From the NCBI GenBank assembly GCA_024278955.1, contig JAJRSE010000036.1:1-64000 (forward strand): a stretch of 64,000 nt of DNA. Reading direction: 5' to 3'. This DNA is from Planctomycetota bacterium. Lineage in GTDB: Bacteria; Planctomycetota; Planctomycetia; Pirellulales; Lacipirellulaceae. The notes beneath the pieces are model-generated. The model was not told the DNA's origin and made no database searches. It saw only the letters and a list, made by a program, of their open reading frames with translations. The position numbers were made by a program, and so were the translations under genes. Shown one piece after another: positions 36,794 to 45,624 of this stretch (the stretch's first letter is position 1; each line of letters opens with the position of its first letter).

Positions 36794-37342
36794 TCATGTT
36801 TTTTTGCACTCCCACAGTTCCTGCGAATCGATCCGCAATGCTCGGTTGAATTTACTGGAACAGTTTTCCCACGAAATGGTTGCGGTAAGTTCAACAATTT
36901 CGTCGTCGGAAAAGTGCTGTTGGACTTGAGTGAATAATTGCTCGCTTACGTCAAGCTCGGTGATCGTAATACCGTCGGCATACTCAAGGGCGACTTTCTC
37001 GCGGTCGTTAAAAAGAGAGCTTGTTTTATAGTTCGGGATATCGAGAATTTTTTCGACGGCCACTCCTTCTCTACTGCTCACGGCAGCATTGATGTCCTGT
37101 CAGAACACGCACCCATTCAAAGCGGCCACTCTGCGGTTGACCAGGGTCGTCAACTTGTAGTCGAGCAGTCCCGAGGACTTGAGGCCCTCCCACATTCCGA
37201 GCACCGCGTGGAACACGGACGGACGGCGGGCGTAAATTTCGTACGGCTCAAGCGTGGCGCCCCATTCCTCAATTTGCCTAGCAAACACTTTGCTTTCAGC
37301 CGGTTCCGCTCGAGTCGTATCAACTCCAGTTATTCGTGCCAT
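36794..37342 (-). CDS. AhpD-like protein with in-frame TGA at the CxxC cysteine: selenoprotein candidate
   Basis: A carboxymuconolactone decarboxylase/AhpD-like thiol oxidoreductase, 182 residues if the in-frame TGA at 37100-37102 is read through. The TGA falls at residue 81 in the context NGCVF[TGA]QDI, exactly where the family has the second cysteine of its CxxC redox pair (Cys78-x-x-81). Both halves are in the same frame with no frameshift, and the 101 codons after the TGA stay family-like (EKVALEYADGITITELDVS, WENCSSKFNRALRI). If decoded as selenocysteine the motif is CxxU. AAGGA lies 7 bases before the ATG, and TAATG couples it to the GNAT gene. The alternative is a recent nonsense mutation. 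The genome's Sec machinery is not in the window. Confidence 0.75.
37072..37088 (-). promoter_or_regulatory. Candidate bacterial SECIS hairpin
   Basis: On the minus strand, 12 bases after the in-frame TGA, TGCTGC pairs with GCAGTA (6 bp, one G-T) around a CGTGA loop. The apical loop starts 17 bases after the TGA and has G at its second position, which fits the loose consensus for bacterial SECIS elements. The hairpin lies inside the coding sequence, as bacterial SECIS elements do. The stem is short, so it is supportive rather than decisive. Confidence 0.45.
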
Positions 37343-37755
37343 TAGGTATTCCTTGGAAGGACCCAAGCCCTCGGGTGAGGATCAAAGCCAATGTGTGGAT
37401 AGAAATTATTGGCATCAGGCGCAGAGAGCAAGACCATCATGCACTTGGGACCCAAAGCCGCTTGTGTTTCTTGCACCAGACGTTTGCCAACGCCTTGTTG
37501 CTGATGCGATTTTGCTACTGCAAGATCTGCAAGGTAAGCAACGTACCCAAAATCTGTGAGCGTTCTGGCAATGCCGATAAGTGCGTCGCCTTCCCATGCG
37601 GTGATCGTTAAGTCTGCGTTTTCCATCATCTGGCGCATCGCATCTTGGTCATCCGCTGGACGTCGTTCGGCAAGGGTAGACGACCGATACAGTTCAATGA
37701 ACGCATCTAAGTCTAGGGGAATGTTTTTCTGATACCGGATTGCTGGAATGCTCAT
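37342..37755 (-). CDS. GNAT-family N-acetyltransferase
   Basis: A 137-residue GCN5-related acetyltransferase. The acetyl-CoA binding motif A is seen as LAVAKSHQQQGVGKRLVQET (Q/R-x-x-G-x-G/A), and the C-terminal FYPHIGFDP matches the GNAT tail. The substrate is unknown. Its TAA overlaps the ATG of the AhpD-like gene (TAATG), so the pair is translationally coupled. The start at 37755 is preferred over a TTG at 37764. Confidence 0.85.
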   Translation of the reverse strand: MSIPAIRYQKNIPLDLDAFIELYRSSTLAERRPADDQDAMRQMMENADLTITAWEGDALIGIARTLTDFGYVAYLADLAVAKSHQQQGVGKRLVQETQAALGPKCMMVLLSAPDANNFYPHIGFDPHPRAWVLPRNT

Positions 37756-37871
37756 GGCGTACAAAAATCAACAGAGAGTTATGCTGGTCGTAGATCGGAT
37801 CGATGGTCGCTGAAGAGTCATTTTATGAAGTCTGTGCGAAACTTACAATCGCCCTGGGCATCTTGTGTGCC

Positions 37872-39593
37872 TCAAACCCACCACAAGACAACGGCAAGAA
37901 CCATTAAACCAACTGCCAGCCAGTCTCGCCGAGACCACCGGTCGCTACGGGAATTGAACCTTAGGAAATCCAGGAGGGCACCGGTGGGGCAGCCATAGCG
38001 ACAATAGGCCATCGGTACAAACAGCGAGGCTATCAGCCCTACGAGGGCTATCGCGATCGTCGTCCAACCGGCGACGCGAAATACCCAAGCGTCGAACGGT
38101 TCGATATCCACCAGGCTAAATGACATCGCAACCATAGCAACCACAACGCTCCAGACGAGCAGCGCCGCTGGAAGGGCCGGAAGAAATCTTTTTAACCATC
38201 GGGGCAGGCGAAGTTGCCAAGGCAATCGTTTTTTCAGCAGTTGCTGAGCAGCTCCATGAGGACACAGATGAGTGCAATAGATATTCCGGCGCGTCACAAG
38301 TGGCACCAGAAAAGCGGCTGTCGTCAGAAGAACCAGTCCGCCCGCATTGCGCCACGGCACACCGTTTTGTGACCAACCGGCAATCAGAGCCTGCGAGAGC
38401 ATGTCGCCGTTGATCAGCCCCAGATAACCGATCAACAGCAACTGAAGCAAGAGACGCACCACTCGGTTGGAGCGAAGTGACGTGAACCCGACGATTAGGC
38501 CTGCCAAAACGACTGCGGCTGTTCCGAAATCGCGCAGTGTCCACTTTACGCGGGGCCACTTGCCACGATGGCCCGTCTCCTTTTGCGGTGTGGCAAGCTG
38601 GCGTCGATGTTCCGCTGCTGCCAGCACAAGTCCTCGGGCAATGGCCATACTCGTCATCGTTGCCCCCGAGACTCCCTCGACTTCGGCCTTTTCTAGATCA
38701 AACTTGGCAAGTTCTTCCAGAACCATGTTGTTAAATCGTGGGAGAAAATACTCATTCTCTCGCACGTATGTGACGTAAGGCTCGTTGTCGTAGCTCTTGC
38801 CCAGCAAGATGCCCACCGTGGTACCCATGCGATCGAATCCAATCAACGCTTCGGTTGGTCCTTGGTACCCGATTATTTGGTCGGCCGAGGGCGACGTTCG
38901 CAAAATCGATCCGATTTCTCTCTTGCGACTGTTACTTACGTGCCACAGCGAGCTGTTGGATTGGTCTGCTTCGACGGCGACCGCCTCGGAAAAAAATCGG
39001 CACGCCTCGTCGAGCGTTAAGGGATCGGGGAAACGCAACGAGGGCTGTTTGCCGCCCAACCGGTGAATGATCGCTTCTTGAATGGCTAGGCTCGTCAGAG
39101 TTGCCCCAGAAACGGCGTCTATCTTCGTTCTCAGAGCCATCTCTTTCCACGTCTGACCAAGAAAGGCCTGAAGAAATCGCTCGTCCTGACGAACTTGTTT
39201 CACATGCTCTCTTGTGTCCCTGCTTGAGAGAATGCGGACACCCACAACACGATGGTTTGCTCCGAAAGCAATTCTTGAATTCGTCGGTCCCGAAAAGCCG
39301 AGAACGTGGTCGCTCTGCGGCGAGGTTTGCAGGAAATACCCCAGCAGCTTCCCCGCGGCATCATAGACCTCGCGTTTGCCATCGCTGGACACTCGATCAG
39401 CGATCTGCATGGCCTCTGGAAAGAGTTCTTGCACTTGCTTCAAATCCACAGGAGCAAGGAGAAGCGTTTGCTGCTCTGCCACATGCTGTGTATGCCGAGC
39501 GTGGATTAGCATAAGGATCAGCGTAAAGAGCAAAACGCGGACGGCATGCAACGTGATCTGTCGTGGAAAACCTGATTGGTTGGCTGTCGGCAT
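37872..39593 (-). CDS. Membrane protein with two FMN-binding domains and NosR-like 4Fe-4S core
   Basis: A 573-residue membrane redox protein. An N-terminal helix (about 17-33) is followed by two FMN-bind domains, each with the SGATxT motif (about 162-167 and 309-314) where FMN is normally attached covalently through the last Thr. A membrane part follows with about five helices and two cysteine clusters, CTHLCPHG (near 440) and CRYGCPTG (near 531), resembling NosR/NapH polyferredoxins. It should carry electrons across the membrane. No nos, nap or rnf genes are adjacent. A truncated copy of its 5' end lies at 41224-41395. Confidence 0.82.
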   Translation of the reverse strand: MPTANQSGFPRQITLHAVRVLLFTLILMLIHARHTQHVAEQQTLLLAPVDLKQVQELFPEAMQIADRVSSDGKREVYDAAGKLLGYFLQTSPQSDHVLGFSGPTNSRIAFGANHRVVGVRILSSRDTREHVKQVRQDERFLQAFLGQTWKEMALRTKIDAVSGATLTSLAIQEAIIHRLGGKQPSLRFPDPLTLDEACRFFSEAVAVEADQSNSSLWHVSNSRKREIGSILRTSPSADQIIGYQGPTEALIGFDRMGTTVGILLGKSYDNEPYVTYVRENEYFLPRFNNMVLEELAKFDLEKAEVEGVSGATMTSMAIARGLVLAAAEHRRQLATPQKETGHRGKWPRVKWTLRDFGTAAVVLAGLIVGFTSLRSNRVVRLLLQLLLIGYLGLINGDMLSQALIAGWSQNGVPWRNAGGLVLLTTAAFLVPLVTRRNIYCTHLCPHGAAQQLLKKRLPWQLRLPRWLKRFLPALPAALLVWSVVVAMVAMSFSLVDIEPFDAWVFRVAGWTTIAIALVGLIASLFVPMAYCRYGCPTGALLDFLRFNSRSDRWSRRDWLAVGLMVLAVVLWWV

Positions 39594-39871
39594 CAACGAA
39601 CCTGTTCGGGTTTCGCGGTATGGTCTGTTCGCTAGGGAGCTTAGCTATTATAGACTCGGAGTAACTGGGTTAGCATGTACGATCTATGAAAAAAGTTGAT
39701 GCCAGCAGCGAGTGAATCTTATCGATCGCGGGCGGGTGCTCTGAGTTGACCGGGGGAAATGACTATCTTATAGTACCGTCTGTGTTCGGAACAGTTGTGT
39801 AGGACGCTGTCAGCAACCCGTTGAAAAGTTCGTAGGTTTGGAACAAGGAGCATCAGCAACGCAGTTCCGGC

Positions 39872-41248
39872 ATGACCTTATCTTCTCGAATTTTGAAACA
39901 CGGGATACAGAGAATGGCACCAACACAAAAGACGACTCTCGCGTCACTACTCGTCTCGATGTTCTTGAGCACGATTGCTGTGACTCAAATTGAGGCCGCA
40001 CCACTCACGCTCGTCAAACAGCTTGATCCTCATGACGGCAGCTACACCGATGTTTGGGGCGAAGGAGACTTTGCCTACGTTGGTTCCAGAGGTGATGGCG
40101 TGGCGATCTTTGATATCTCTGATCCCGCAGATGCGTTTCTAGCAGCGCATTATTTGCCCACCACGGATGGGTTTTGGGATGTCAAAGTGGACAACGGGAT
40201 CGGCTATTTCGCTCGCAACGGTGGAGGGGGACTGCATATCGTCGACCTTTCGGACCCGGCCAACCCGTCACTTTTGACGATTCTCGATTCAGCAAATGGC
40301 GGTGGGTTCGACAACATCCACAATGTTTCGATCGGCGGAATTTTTCTTTTTCAATCTGGTTTTTCTGAAAATTCCGATATCGTTAAAGTGTTTGATATCA
40401 GCAATCCTTCGTCTCCTACCTTTGTGAGAGACATCGCGACAGGCACCACTTCGGCAAACGGCAATCCTCGCTCTCACGATATGACAGTCCTCGGAAATCG
40501 GCTCTACACGGCCAACATGAGAGGAGGAACAACAGATATCTATGACATAAGCGGCATGAGCGTCACACAGGCACCGGCTCTGCTCGGTTCATTTCCGACG
40601 GGCGGGTTAACGCATTCTAACTGGGCTACGCCCGATGGCTCGCTACTGGTAAACGCTCAGGAATTTAATGGGGCAAGTGTTAAGCTCTATGATATCTCGG
40701 ACCCTACCAATGTCGTGCTGCTTTCGGAAATCACTGCCGCCTCGGCGGGCACTGCCGGTATCTCGCCTCATAACCCGATTATTGTTGGCGATCAGCTTTA
40801 CGTCTCGTGGAATCAAGCAGGAGTGCTGGTCTACGACATTAGCGACCCCTCCAATCCCGTGCAGTCCAACTCGTTTGACACTTTCCCTGGCCCTTTAGGT
40901 GGTCCTAATGGAAACTGGGGGGTCTACCCTCTACTGGGGTCTGACCGCATTCTCTTGAGCGATACAGACGGCGGTCTGTTTATCGTAAGCGACGTTGCCC
41001 CTGAACCCTCTGGAGATTTTGACACCGATGGTGACGTTGACGGAGCTGACTTCCTCGCATGGCAACGCGACACAACCATCGGCAATTTGGCCGATTGGCA
41101 GGAGAACTTCGGCGCGACCGCAGCAGCGGCAACGGAAGAAGTAACTTCAGTGCCTGAGCCAAGCTCTTTATGCCTTGTTCTTCTGGGCCTTGCTTTTCTG
41201 ACTAGATTTGCGACACATGCAAACACGTCTGACCACGAAAAGCTTTGA
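39872..41248 (+). CDS. Exported LVIVD-type beta-propeller protein with dockerin-like and PEP-CTERM sequences
   Basis: A 458-residue secreted protein. After a signal peptide (the shorter start at 39914 is possible) come several repeats of an L-Y-D-I-S-D-P-x-N-P type word, characteristic of LVIVD beta-propeller repeats. Near residue 380 is a dockerin-like GDFDTDGDVDGADFLAWQ segment, and near 427 a PEP-CTERM sorting signal (VPEPSS, hydrophobic helix, charged end). PEP-CTERM proteins are sorted by exosortases to the surface. The final codons lie inside the truncated FMN-gene copy, so the natural C-terminus may have been altered. Confidence 0.82.
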   Translation: MTLSSRILKHGIQRMAPTQKTTLASLLVSMFLSTIAVTQIEAAPLTLVKQLDPHDGSYTDVWGEGDFAYVGSRGDGVAIFDISDPADAFLAAHYLPTTDGFWDVKVDNGIGYFARNGGGGLHIVDLSDPANPSLLTILDSANGGGFDNIHNVSIGGIFLFQSGFSENSDIVKVFDISNPSSPTFVRDIATGTTSANGNPRSHDMTVLGNRLYTANMRGGTTDIYDISGMSVTQAPALLGSFPTGGLTHSNWATPDGSLLVNAQEFNGASVKLYDISDPTNVVLLSEITAASAGTAGISPHNPIIVGDQLYVSWNQAGVLVYDISDPSNPVQSNSFDTFPGPLGGPNGNWGVYPLLGSDRILLSDTDGGLFIVSDVAPEPSGDFDTDGDVDGADFLAWQRDTTIGNLADWQENFGATAAAATEEVTSVPEPSSLCLVLLGLAFLTRFATHANTSDHEKL

Positions 41249-41395
41249 GAAAATGCTCGTTCTTACGAGCCTGTTCTCCATCCTCCCGTGCGTCTCTGCT
41301 AGACAGGACGCGGACACCCACGACACGATTAGCGATTCGCATAACCTCTGGAAAGAATTCCTGCACTTGCTTCAAATCCACAGGAGCAATAAGAG
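41224..41395 (-). pseudogene. Truncated duplicate of the FMN-binding gene 5' region
   Basis: On the minus strand this stretch encodes APVDLKQVQEFFPEVMRIAN joined directly to a VVGVRVLSSRDARED-like segment. Both match the N-terminal domain of the protein at 37872-39593, but about 50 residues between them are missing. At DNA level the string CTTCAAATCCACAGGAGCAA is identical in both copies. There is no rest of the gene. It is a decayed partial duplicate, and its left end overlaps the 3' end of the PEP-CTERM gene. Confidence 0.82.
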
Positions 41396-41426
41396 GCATT
41401 TGTTCCGCAGTTTTCCAGAATCCGTC

Positions 41427-41675
41427 TCACCGTCCAAGTTGGCTAAGATAAAGGGCGCGGAGGTGGCAGACCGCGTCGGAACTTGCTTCGCCCCAGCACA
41501 TGCCGCTCTGTTTTAAGCGGCTGCCGACCACTGTTTTGTACGCATTCTCGGCTGGCCCTGAACCGATCTTGACTAGCGAGGCAAGGTTTTCCGGTATCGT
41601 TGGCTTAGTTCCCCTGTTAGAATGTGCGACCTGAGCTTCTTCCCGGCGGGCGTCGCAATGGATACGAAATGCCAA
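41427..41675 (-). pseudogene. ISKra4-like transposase C-terminal remnant
   Basis: The minus strand encodes an IGSGPAEN-type segment followed by KTVVGSRLKQSGM-x-WGE and a CHLRALYLS end, which resembles the conserved C-terminal region of ISKra4-family transposases. Only about 80 residues remain and no terminal inverted repeats are seen, so it is a dead fragment. Assignment is from memory of the family motif and is moderate. Confidence 0.55.
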
Positions 41676-41709
41676 TCAGACGCGAGCCGTTGGTTTAATC
41701 GACAGCTTA

Positions 41710-41780
41710 TGGGGAATAGTGTAACGGTAGCACTACGGACTCTGACTCCGTCAGTCTAGGTTCAAATCCTAGTTCCCCAG
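41710..41780 (+). tRNA. tRNA-Gln (CTG)
   Basis: A 71-base cloverleaf: acceptor TGGGGAA pairs with TTCCCCA, the anticodon stem ACGGA/TCCGT encloses CTCTGAC with anticodon CTG, and the T arm is CTAGG-TTCAAAT-CCTAG. The discriminator is G and CCA is not encoded. An integrase remnant starts about 210 bases downstream in the same orientation, so the gene has probably served as an integration site. Confidence 0.93.
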
Positions 41781-41990
41781 CTTGTTTCTCTTCTCTCGCC
41801 CATGGCCAAGCCGTTGTTCTCAAACGGCTTACGCGATTTGGCTCTTCCGCCGCCTGAGCCGCGTTTTCAGCACTGACACAAAACTGACACACTTGGGCAA
41901 CCACAGGGCAGTCATATTGCTGGTCTCCGGGGGGCCTCCACGCGATCATTCCATCAGTCAACAAATCGGTTGCTCGGTGGAAATCAAAAC

Positions 41991-42468
41991 GTGGCAAGTC
42001 TTAAACGACATCCTGAATCGGGCCAGTACCATCTGCGGTTCCGCTTCGCAGGTCGCGGCTACCGCACGAGATTATCAGTTCCCTATCTCGTGGGAAGCTA
42101 ACGCCAGAGGAAGAGACGGAAATTTGGGACGCTCTGTATTTGCGGACTTCCGAGGTTGAGAATTGCTTGCAGCATATCGAGAAAACCAGCCAGCAAAGTT
42201 TTGTTTATCCGATGATGATGTTAGCCGCCTACACCGGTGCCCGACGAAGTGAGCTGGTACGGTCTCGTCTGGACGATCTCGATTTTCATTCCGGCATGAT
42301 CCGTATCCGAGAGAAAAAACGGAGCCGTGAGTTTAGCCTCAGCTATCGCTATGTTCCGATGACCCAGCAATTAAGCGGCGTACTTGAAATGTGGCTCAAG
42401 CAGCATCCAGGCGGACAGAATACCCTGATGGCTGATGACGGTACTGAGGTGACTGCTAAAATGGCTAA
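41991..42468 (+). pseudogene. Tyrosine recombinase (integrase) remnant
   Basis: From the GTG at 41991 one frame reads an integrase-like N-terminal (SLKRHPESGQYHLRFRFAGR...). A different frame then carries the catalytic part: KLTPEEETEIWDALYLRTSE and the first catalytic-arginine box AAYTGARRSEL, followed by LDDLDFHSGMIRIREKK. The second Arg/His box and the active Tyr are missing. An internal deletion, at least one frameshift and a truncation near 42470 (where transposase sequence follows) make it dead. It points downstream of tRNA-Gln, as integrases of tRNA-borne islands do. Confidence 0.78.
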
Positions 42469-43467
42469 TTGGTCGTCCCTGAAAAAGCCACCGTGCCAGC
42501 GGGGCGCGGTTTTACCGTGGTTCGTTGGGGGCATTGTTGGGTCGTGCTGTGCGTGGTGATCCAAAGTCCGCGAACTCCTGGACGTTATTTTGCGTTGCCG
42601 ATCTTGGCTCGCTTGTATTTGAATAAAAAATCCTCCGAAAAATGGGACCGAACCTATCGCAGCAAGCCCGAGTTGATGTTGGAGATGCTCAAGCTAGTGT
42701 ACGCCCATGATCCCGAGCAAAGCCTGCATTTTCTGGGGGATTCGGCTTTCACTTCGAGTTCGATGCTGAAGAAGATGCCCGAGGCAATCGCCGTGACGGG
42801 GCGAATTGGCTGCAACTCGCGAATTCATGCACCGGCCCCAAAGCGTCAACCGGGCCAACGTGGTCGAACGCGCGTGCGCGGCGAGCGATTGGACACACCT
42901 GAGGAGATGCTCGATGCGAAAGGTTTACGACGCGTCGGTTTGAAGCTCTACGAAAGCACCGAGTACAAAGTCCGATTGGCCGAACAAGGAGGTTTTCTGT
43001 TCAACGCTCCCGACCGCCCCATCAAAATCGTCGCGATTGAACATCAGCGAGGTGGTCGAGGCCGTGAAGTTTTTTACAGCACCGAGATTAGCGCCGAAGC
43101 AGAACAGATTCTGCAATGGTTCTCATGGCGGTGGCCGATTGCAGTCACTTTCCATGATAGTAAACAGCATTTAGGACTGGGCGAAGCAGAGAACCGCAAA
43201 ACCAAAGCGGTCCGTCGCACGGTCCCCACTGGCCTGTTGATGTACAGCTTGGTGGTCTTGTGGCACGAATGCATTCGCAAGAAACCGGCCCCCCGATTAA
43301 GAAAGTGGGCCGGCAAAGATCACGCCTCGTTCGCTGAAATGCTGGCGGCCCTCCGGATCGACAGTTTAGCCGAATTCAAGAGAAAACATTTATCAACACC
43401 CGGGGTTCCAGCGGGCATTCATAAATTTCTCAAACCCCTGGAATACCTGATCGCACTCGCTGCATGA
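42469..43467 (+). pseudogene. 5'-truncated DDE transposase
   Basis: About 315 residues of a DDE transposase are recognisable from RWGHCWVV (near residue 18) through HFLGDSAF, WFSWRWPIAVTFHDSKQHLG and TGLLMYSLVVLWHE. The region that should hold the first catalytic Asp is missing, because the element joins the integrase remnant at about 42470-42515. The family looks like the IS701/IS4 group, but I cannot fix it. Terminal inverted repeats were not found. It is probably inactive. Confidence 0.7.
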
Positions 43468-44145
43468 GTGCGAAAGTCGAACTTAGGTGATCTCTGTTTA
43501 ACGAAATTTTCCGGGCAACCACGTGATTTCGAGTCCGACAAAAAATGGTTTCTGAAATCGCTTGAAATCGACGACGACACAAAGTGGTGGGACTGGCTTC
43601 TCCTCTATGCCCGGTTGTGGCGTTATAAATTTCTTGACGTCTTCTCGAAATAGTGTGACGCATGCGATTTTTTCAACAGAGACCCCGGAGGGTTACCATT
43701 CGGAGATCTCCCTCTCGAATAATCCATCCGAGGCGTGAACAGTAGAGAAGGAGAAGGAGGGGGAATGGGGGACGGAACGAGTCCAGGTAATTAAAATGCG
43801 GGGGGTAAACAGGTATTGCAAGACACGGCGATTTTAGGATTTGTCATGTGAGAAAACCTACTGGACCTGTACTTGTTTTCCCTCCAACGACATTGATTAT
43901 CTGGATGCTAACGGCACAGAGGATTCTATCAGTCGGTCTATTCGAGAGCGGGCAATCCATTTGTAAGCCTCTTGTTCCCTCGTCACCCAGACCACAAGTC
44001 GCCTGGGCTACCCGCTTGGTTTTTGAGGCGTATTCGGCGATCTGTTGGATCGTGGCTGTTTGCTTGGGGTTGTGGTGGGTTGCAAATCCGGGTTTTTCGC
44101 GGATAATGTGGGATTCGATTTATCGCATTGCGACGGAGTCTTCCC
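43468..44145. other. Gene-poor gap upstream of guaB
   Basis: No convincing gene is seen in these 678 bases. Two short open frames (43468-43653 and 43848-44156) have no family-like features, and the second runs into guaB. The purine-rich stretch around 43744-43788 is unusual but carries no clear structure. The guaB promoter should lie in the last 100 bases. Confidence 0.6.
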
Positions 44146-45624
44146 ATGCAGGATAAGCTTAACGGTACCGCTCTTACTTTTGATGATGTGCTCATCGAGC
44201 CACGTTACAGCACGGTCGTGCCTGCGGAGGTGGATGTTTCGACGCAGTTGACGCAGCGGATTCAGATGAATGTGCCTGTGCTGAGCTCGCCGATGGATAC
44301 GGTGACCGAAAGCAGCATGGCGATCGGGATGGCCCAGGAGGGCGGGCTGAGCGTGATCCATAAGAATATGTCGATCGAAGCGCAGACCGAAGAAGTCGAC
44401 AAGGTGAAGCGGAGCGCGAACGGGATTATTATCGACCCGGTAACTCTGCCGCCAGATGCTAGCGTTGCTACCGCTCGCCAGACGATGGATGAGTCGAAAG
44501 TTTCGGGCATCCCGATAACCGAAGGCGGCAAGTTGGTGGGGATTCTGACCCGCCGCGACCTTAGGTTTCTCGAAGATAACAGCCTTGCTATCGCCGAGGT
44601 GATGACCTCCGGCCAGTTGGTGACGGCTACGGGGACTGTGACGCTTGAGGAAGCTGAGAAGATTTTAATGGCAAAAAAGGTCGAGAAACTTTTGCTGGTT
44701 GACGAAAAGTACAAACTGACGGGTTTGATTACGATCAAAGACATCGACATGATGCGGCGATTTCCTCAGGCGTGTAAAGATTCGCAAGGACGGTTGCGAG
44801 TGGGTGCGGCGATTGGCGTGTTTGACTTCGATCGGGCTGCTAGCTTGATTGCGAAAGACGTTGATTTTTTAGTCGTCGATAGTGCTCACGGGCATTCGTT
44901 GAATGTGATCGAGACGGTTAAAGAGCTGAAGCAGAAATGGGACATCGATGTTGTTGCGGGTAATATTGCGACGGCGGACGGTTGCCGAGATTTGATCAAG
45001 GCAGGCGTTGATGCGGTGAAGGTCGGCATCGGGCCGGGTTCGATTTGTACGACGCGCGTGATTTCGGGCATTGGTGTGCCACAGATTACCGCGATTTACC
45101 AAGTTGCGAAGGCGGCAGCCGGTTCAAAGACTGCCGTGATTGCCGACGGCGGAATACGTTACTCAGGAGATATTACCAAAGCGATTGCAGCAGGTGCCCA
45201 TCTGGTGATGTTGGGTGGTTTGCTTGCAGGTTTGGACGAGAGTCCGGGCGAGCGGGTCCTTCATCAGGGCCGAACCTATAAGGCTTATCGAGGCATGGGT
45301 TCGCTTGGCGCGATGGTGCATGGATCGAGCGAAAGATATCGGCAATCTGAAGGCAGTGCCAAGAACGGAAAATTGGTGCCTGAGGGAGTCGAAGGGCGTG
45401 TGCCCTATAAGGGCCGGCTTAGCGAGTTTCTTTACCAGCTGGTAGGAGGCTTGCGGGCTGGGATGGGCTATTGTGGGACTAAAACTATTGACCAGCTGCG
45501 CACGGACGCGCGATTTATTCAAGTCACGCCGGCCAGTGTGCGGGAGAACCATCCGCATGATATTGCTATTACCCAAGAAGCTCCGAACTACACGGCCGAG
45601 TATGCGGCTGCTGATAAGCGCTAG
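44146..45624 (+). CDS. guaB: Inosine-5'-monophosphate dehydrogenase
   Basis: GuaB oxidises IMP to XMP with NAD, the committed step to guanine nucleotides. The 492-residue protein has the TIM-barrel start [13 protein letters not shown], two CBS domains inserted at about 90-205, the phosphate loop and catalytic Cys in [18 protein letters not shown], and the flap region RGMGSLGAM and [17 protein letters not shown] at 44135-44138 supports the ATG at 44146. The next gene starts inside its last 23 bases. Confidence 0.95.
   Translation: MQDKLNGTALTFDDVLIEPRYSTVVPAEVDVSTQLTQRIQMNVPVLSSPMDTVTESSMAIGMAQEGGLSVIHKNMSIEAQTEEVDKVKRSANGIIIDPVTLPPDASVATARQTMDESKVSGIPITEGGKLVGILTRRDLRFLEDNSLAIAEVMTSGQLVTATGTVTLEEAEKILMAKKVEKLLLVDEKYKLTGLITIKDIDMMRRFPQACKDSQGRLRVGAAIGVFDFDRAASLIAKDVDFLVVDSAHGHSLNVIETVKELKQKWDIDVVAGNIATADGCRDLIKAGVDAVKVGIGPGSICTTRVISGIGVPQITAIYQVAKAAAGSKTAVIADGGIRYSGDITKAIAAGAHLVMLGGLLAGLDESPGERVLHQGRTYKAYRGMGSLGAMVHGSSERYRQSEGSAKNGKLVPEGVEGRVPYKGRLSEFLYQLVGGLRAGMGYCGTKTIDQLRTDARFIQVTPASVRENHPHDIAITQEAPNYTAEYAAADKR

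Noticed and set aside
36794-37366. AhpD-like gene as a frameshifted pseudogene
   Set aside because: The two halves are in the same frame; only one TGA codon separates them. A nonsense mutation remains possible, but a frameshift is excluded.
41601-41620. TAGTTCCCC as an attachment-site copy of the tRNA-Gln 3' end
   Set aside because: Only nine bases match and the copy lies on the wrong (5') side of the tRNA gene.
43468-43653. 61-codon frame after the transposase remnant
   Set aside because: No start context, domain or link to the element is visible; it may be residual element sequence.
43848-44156. 102-codon frame upstream of guaB
   Set aside because: It runs into the guaB start region and the product has no recognisable feature.
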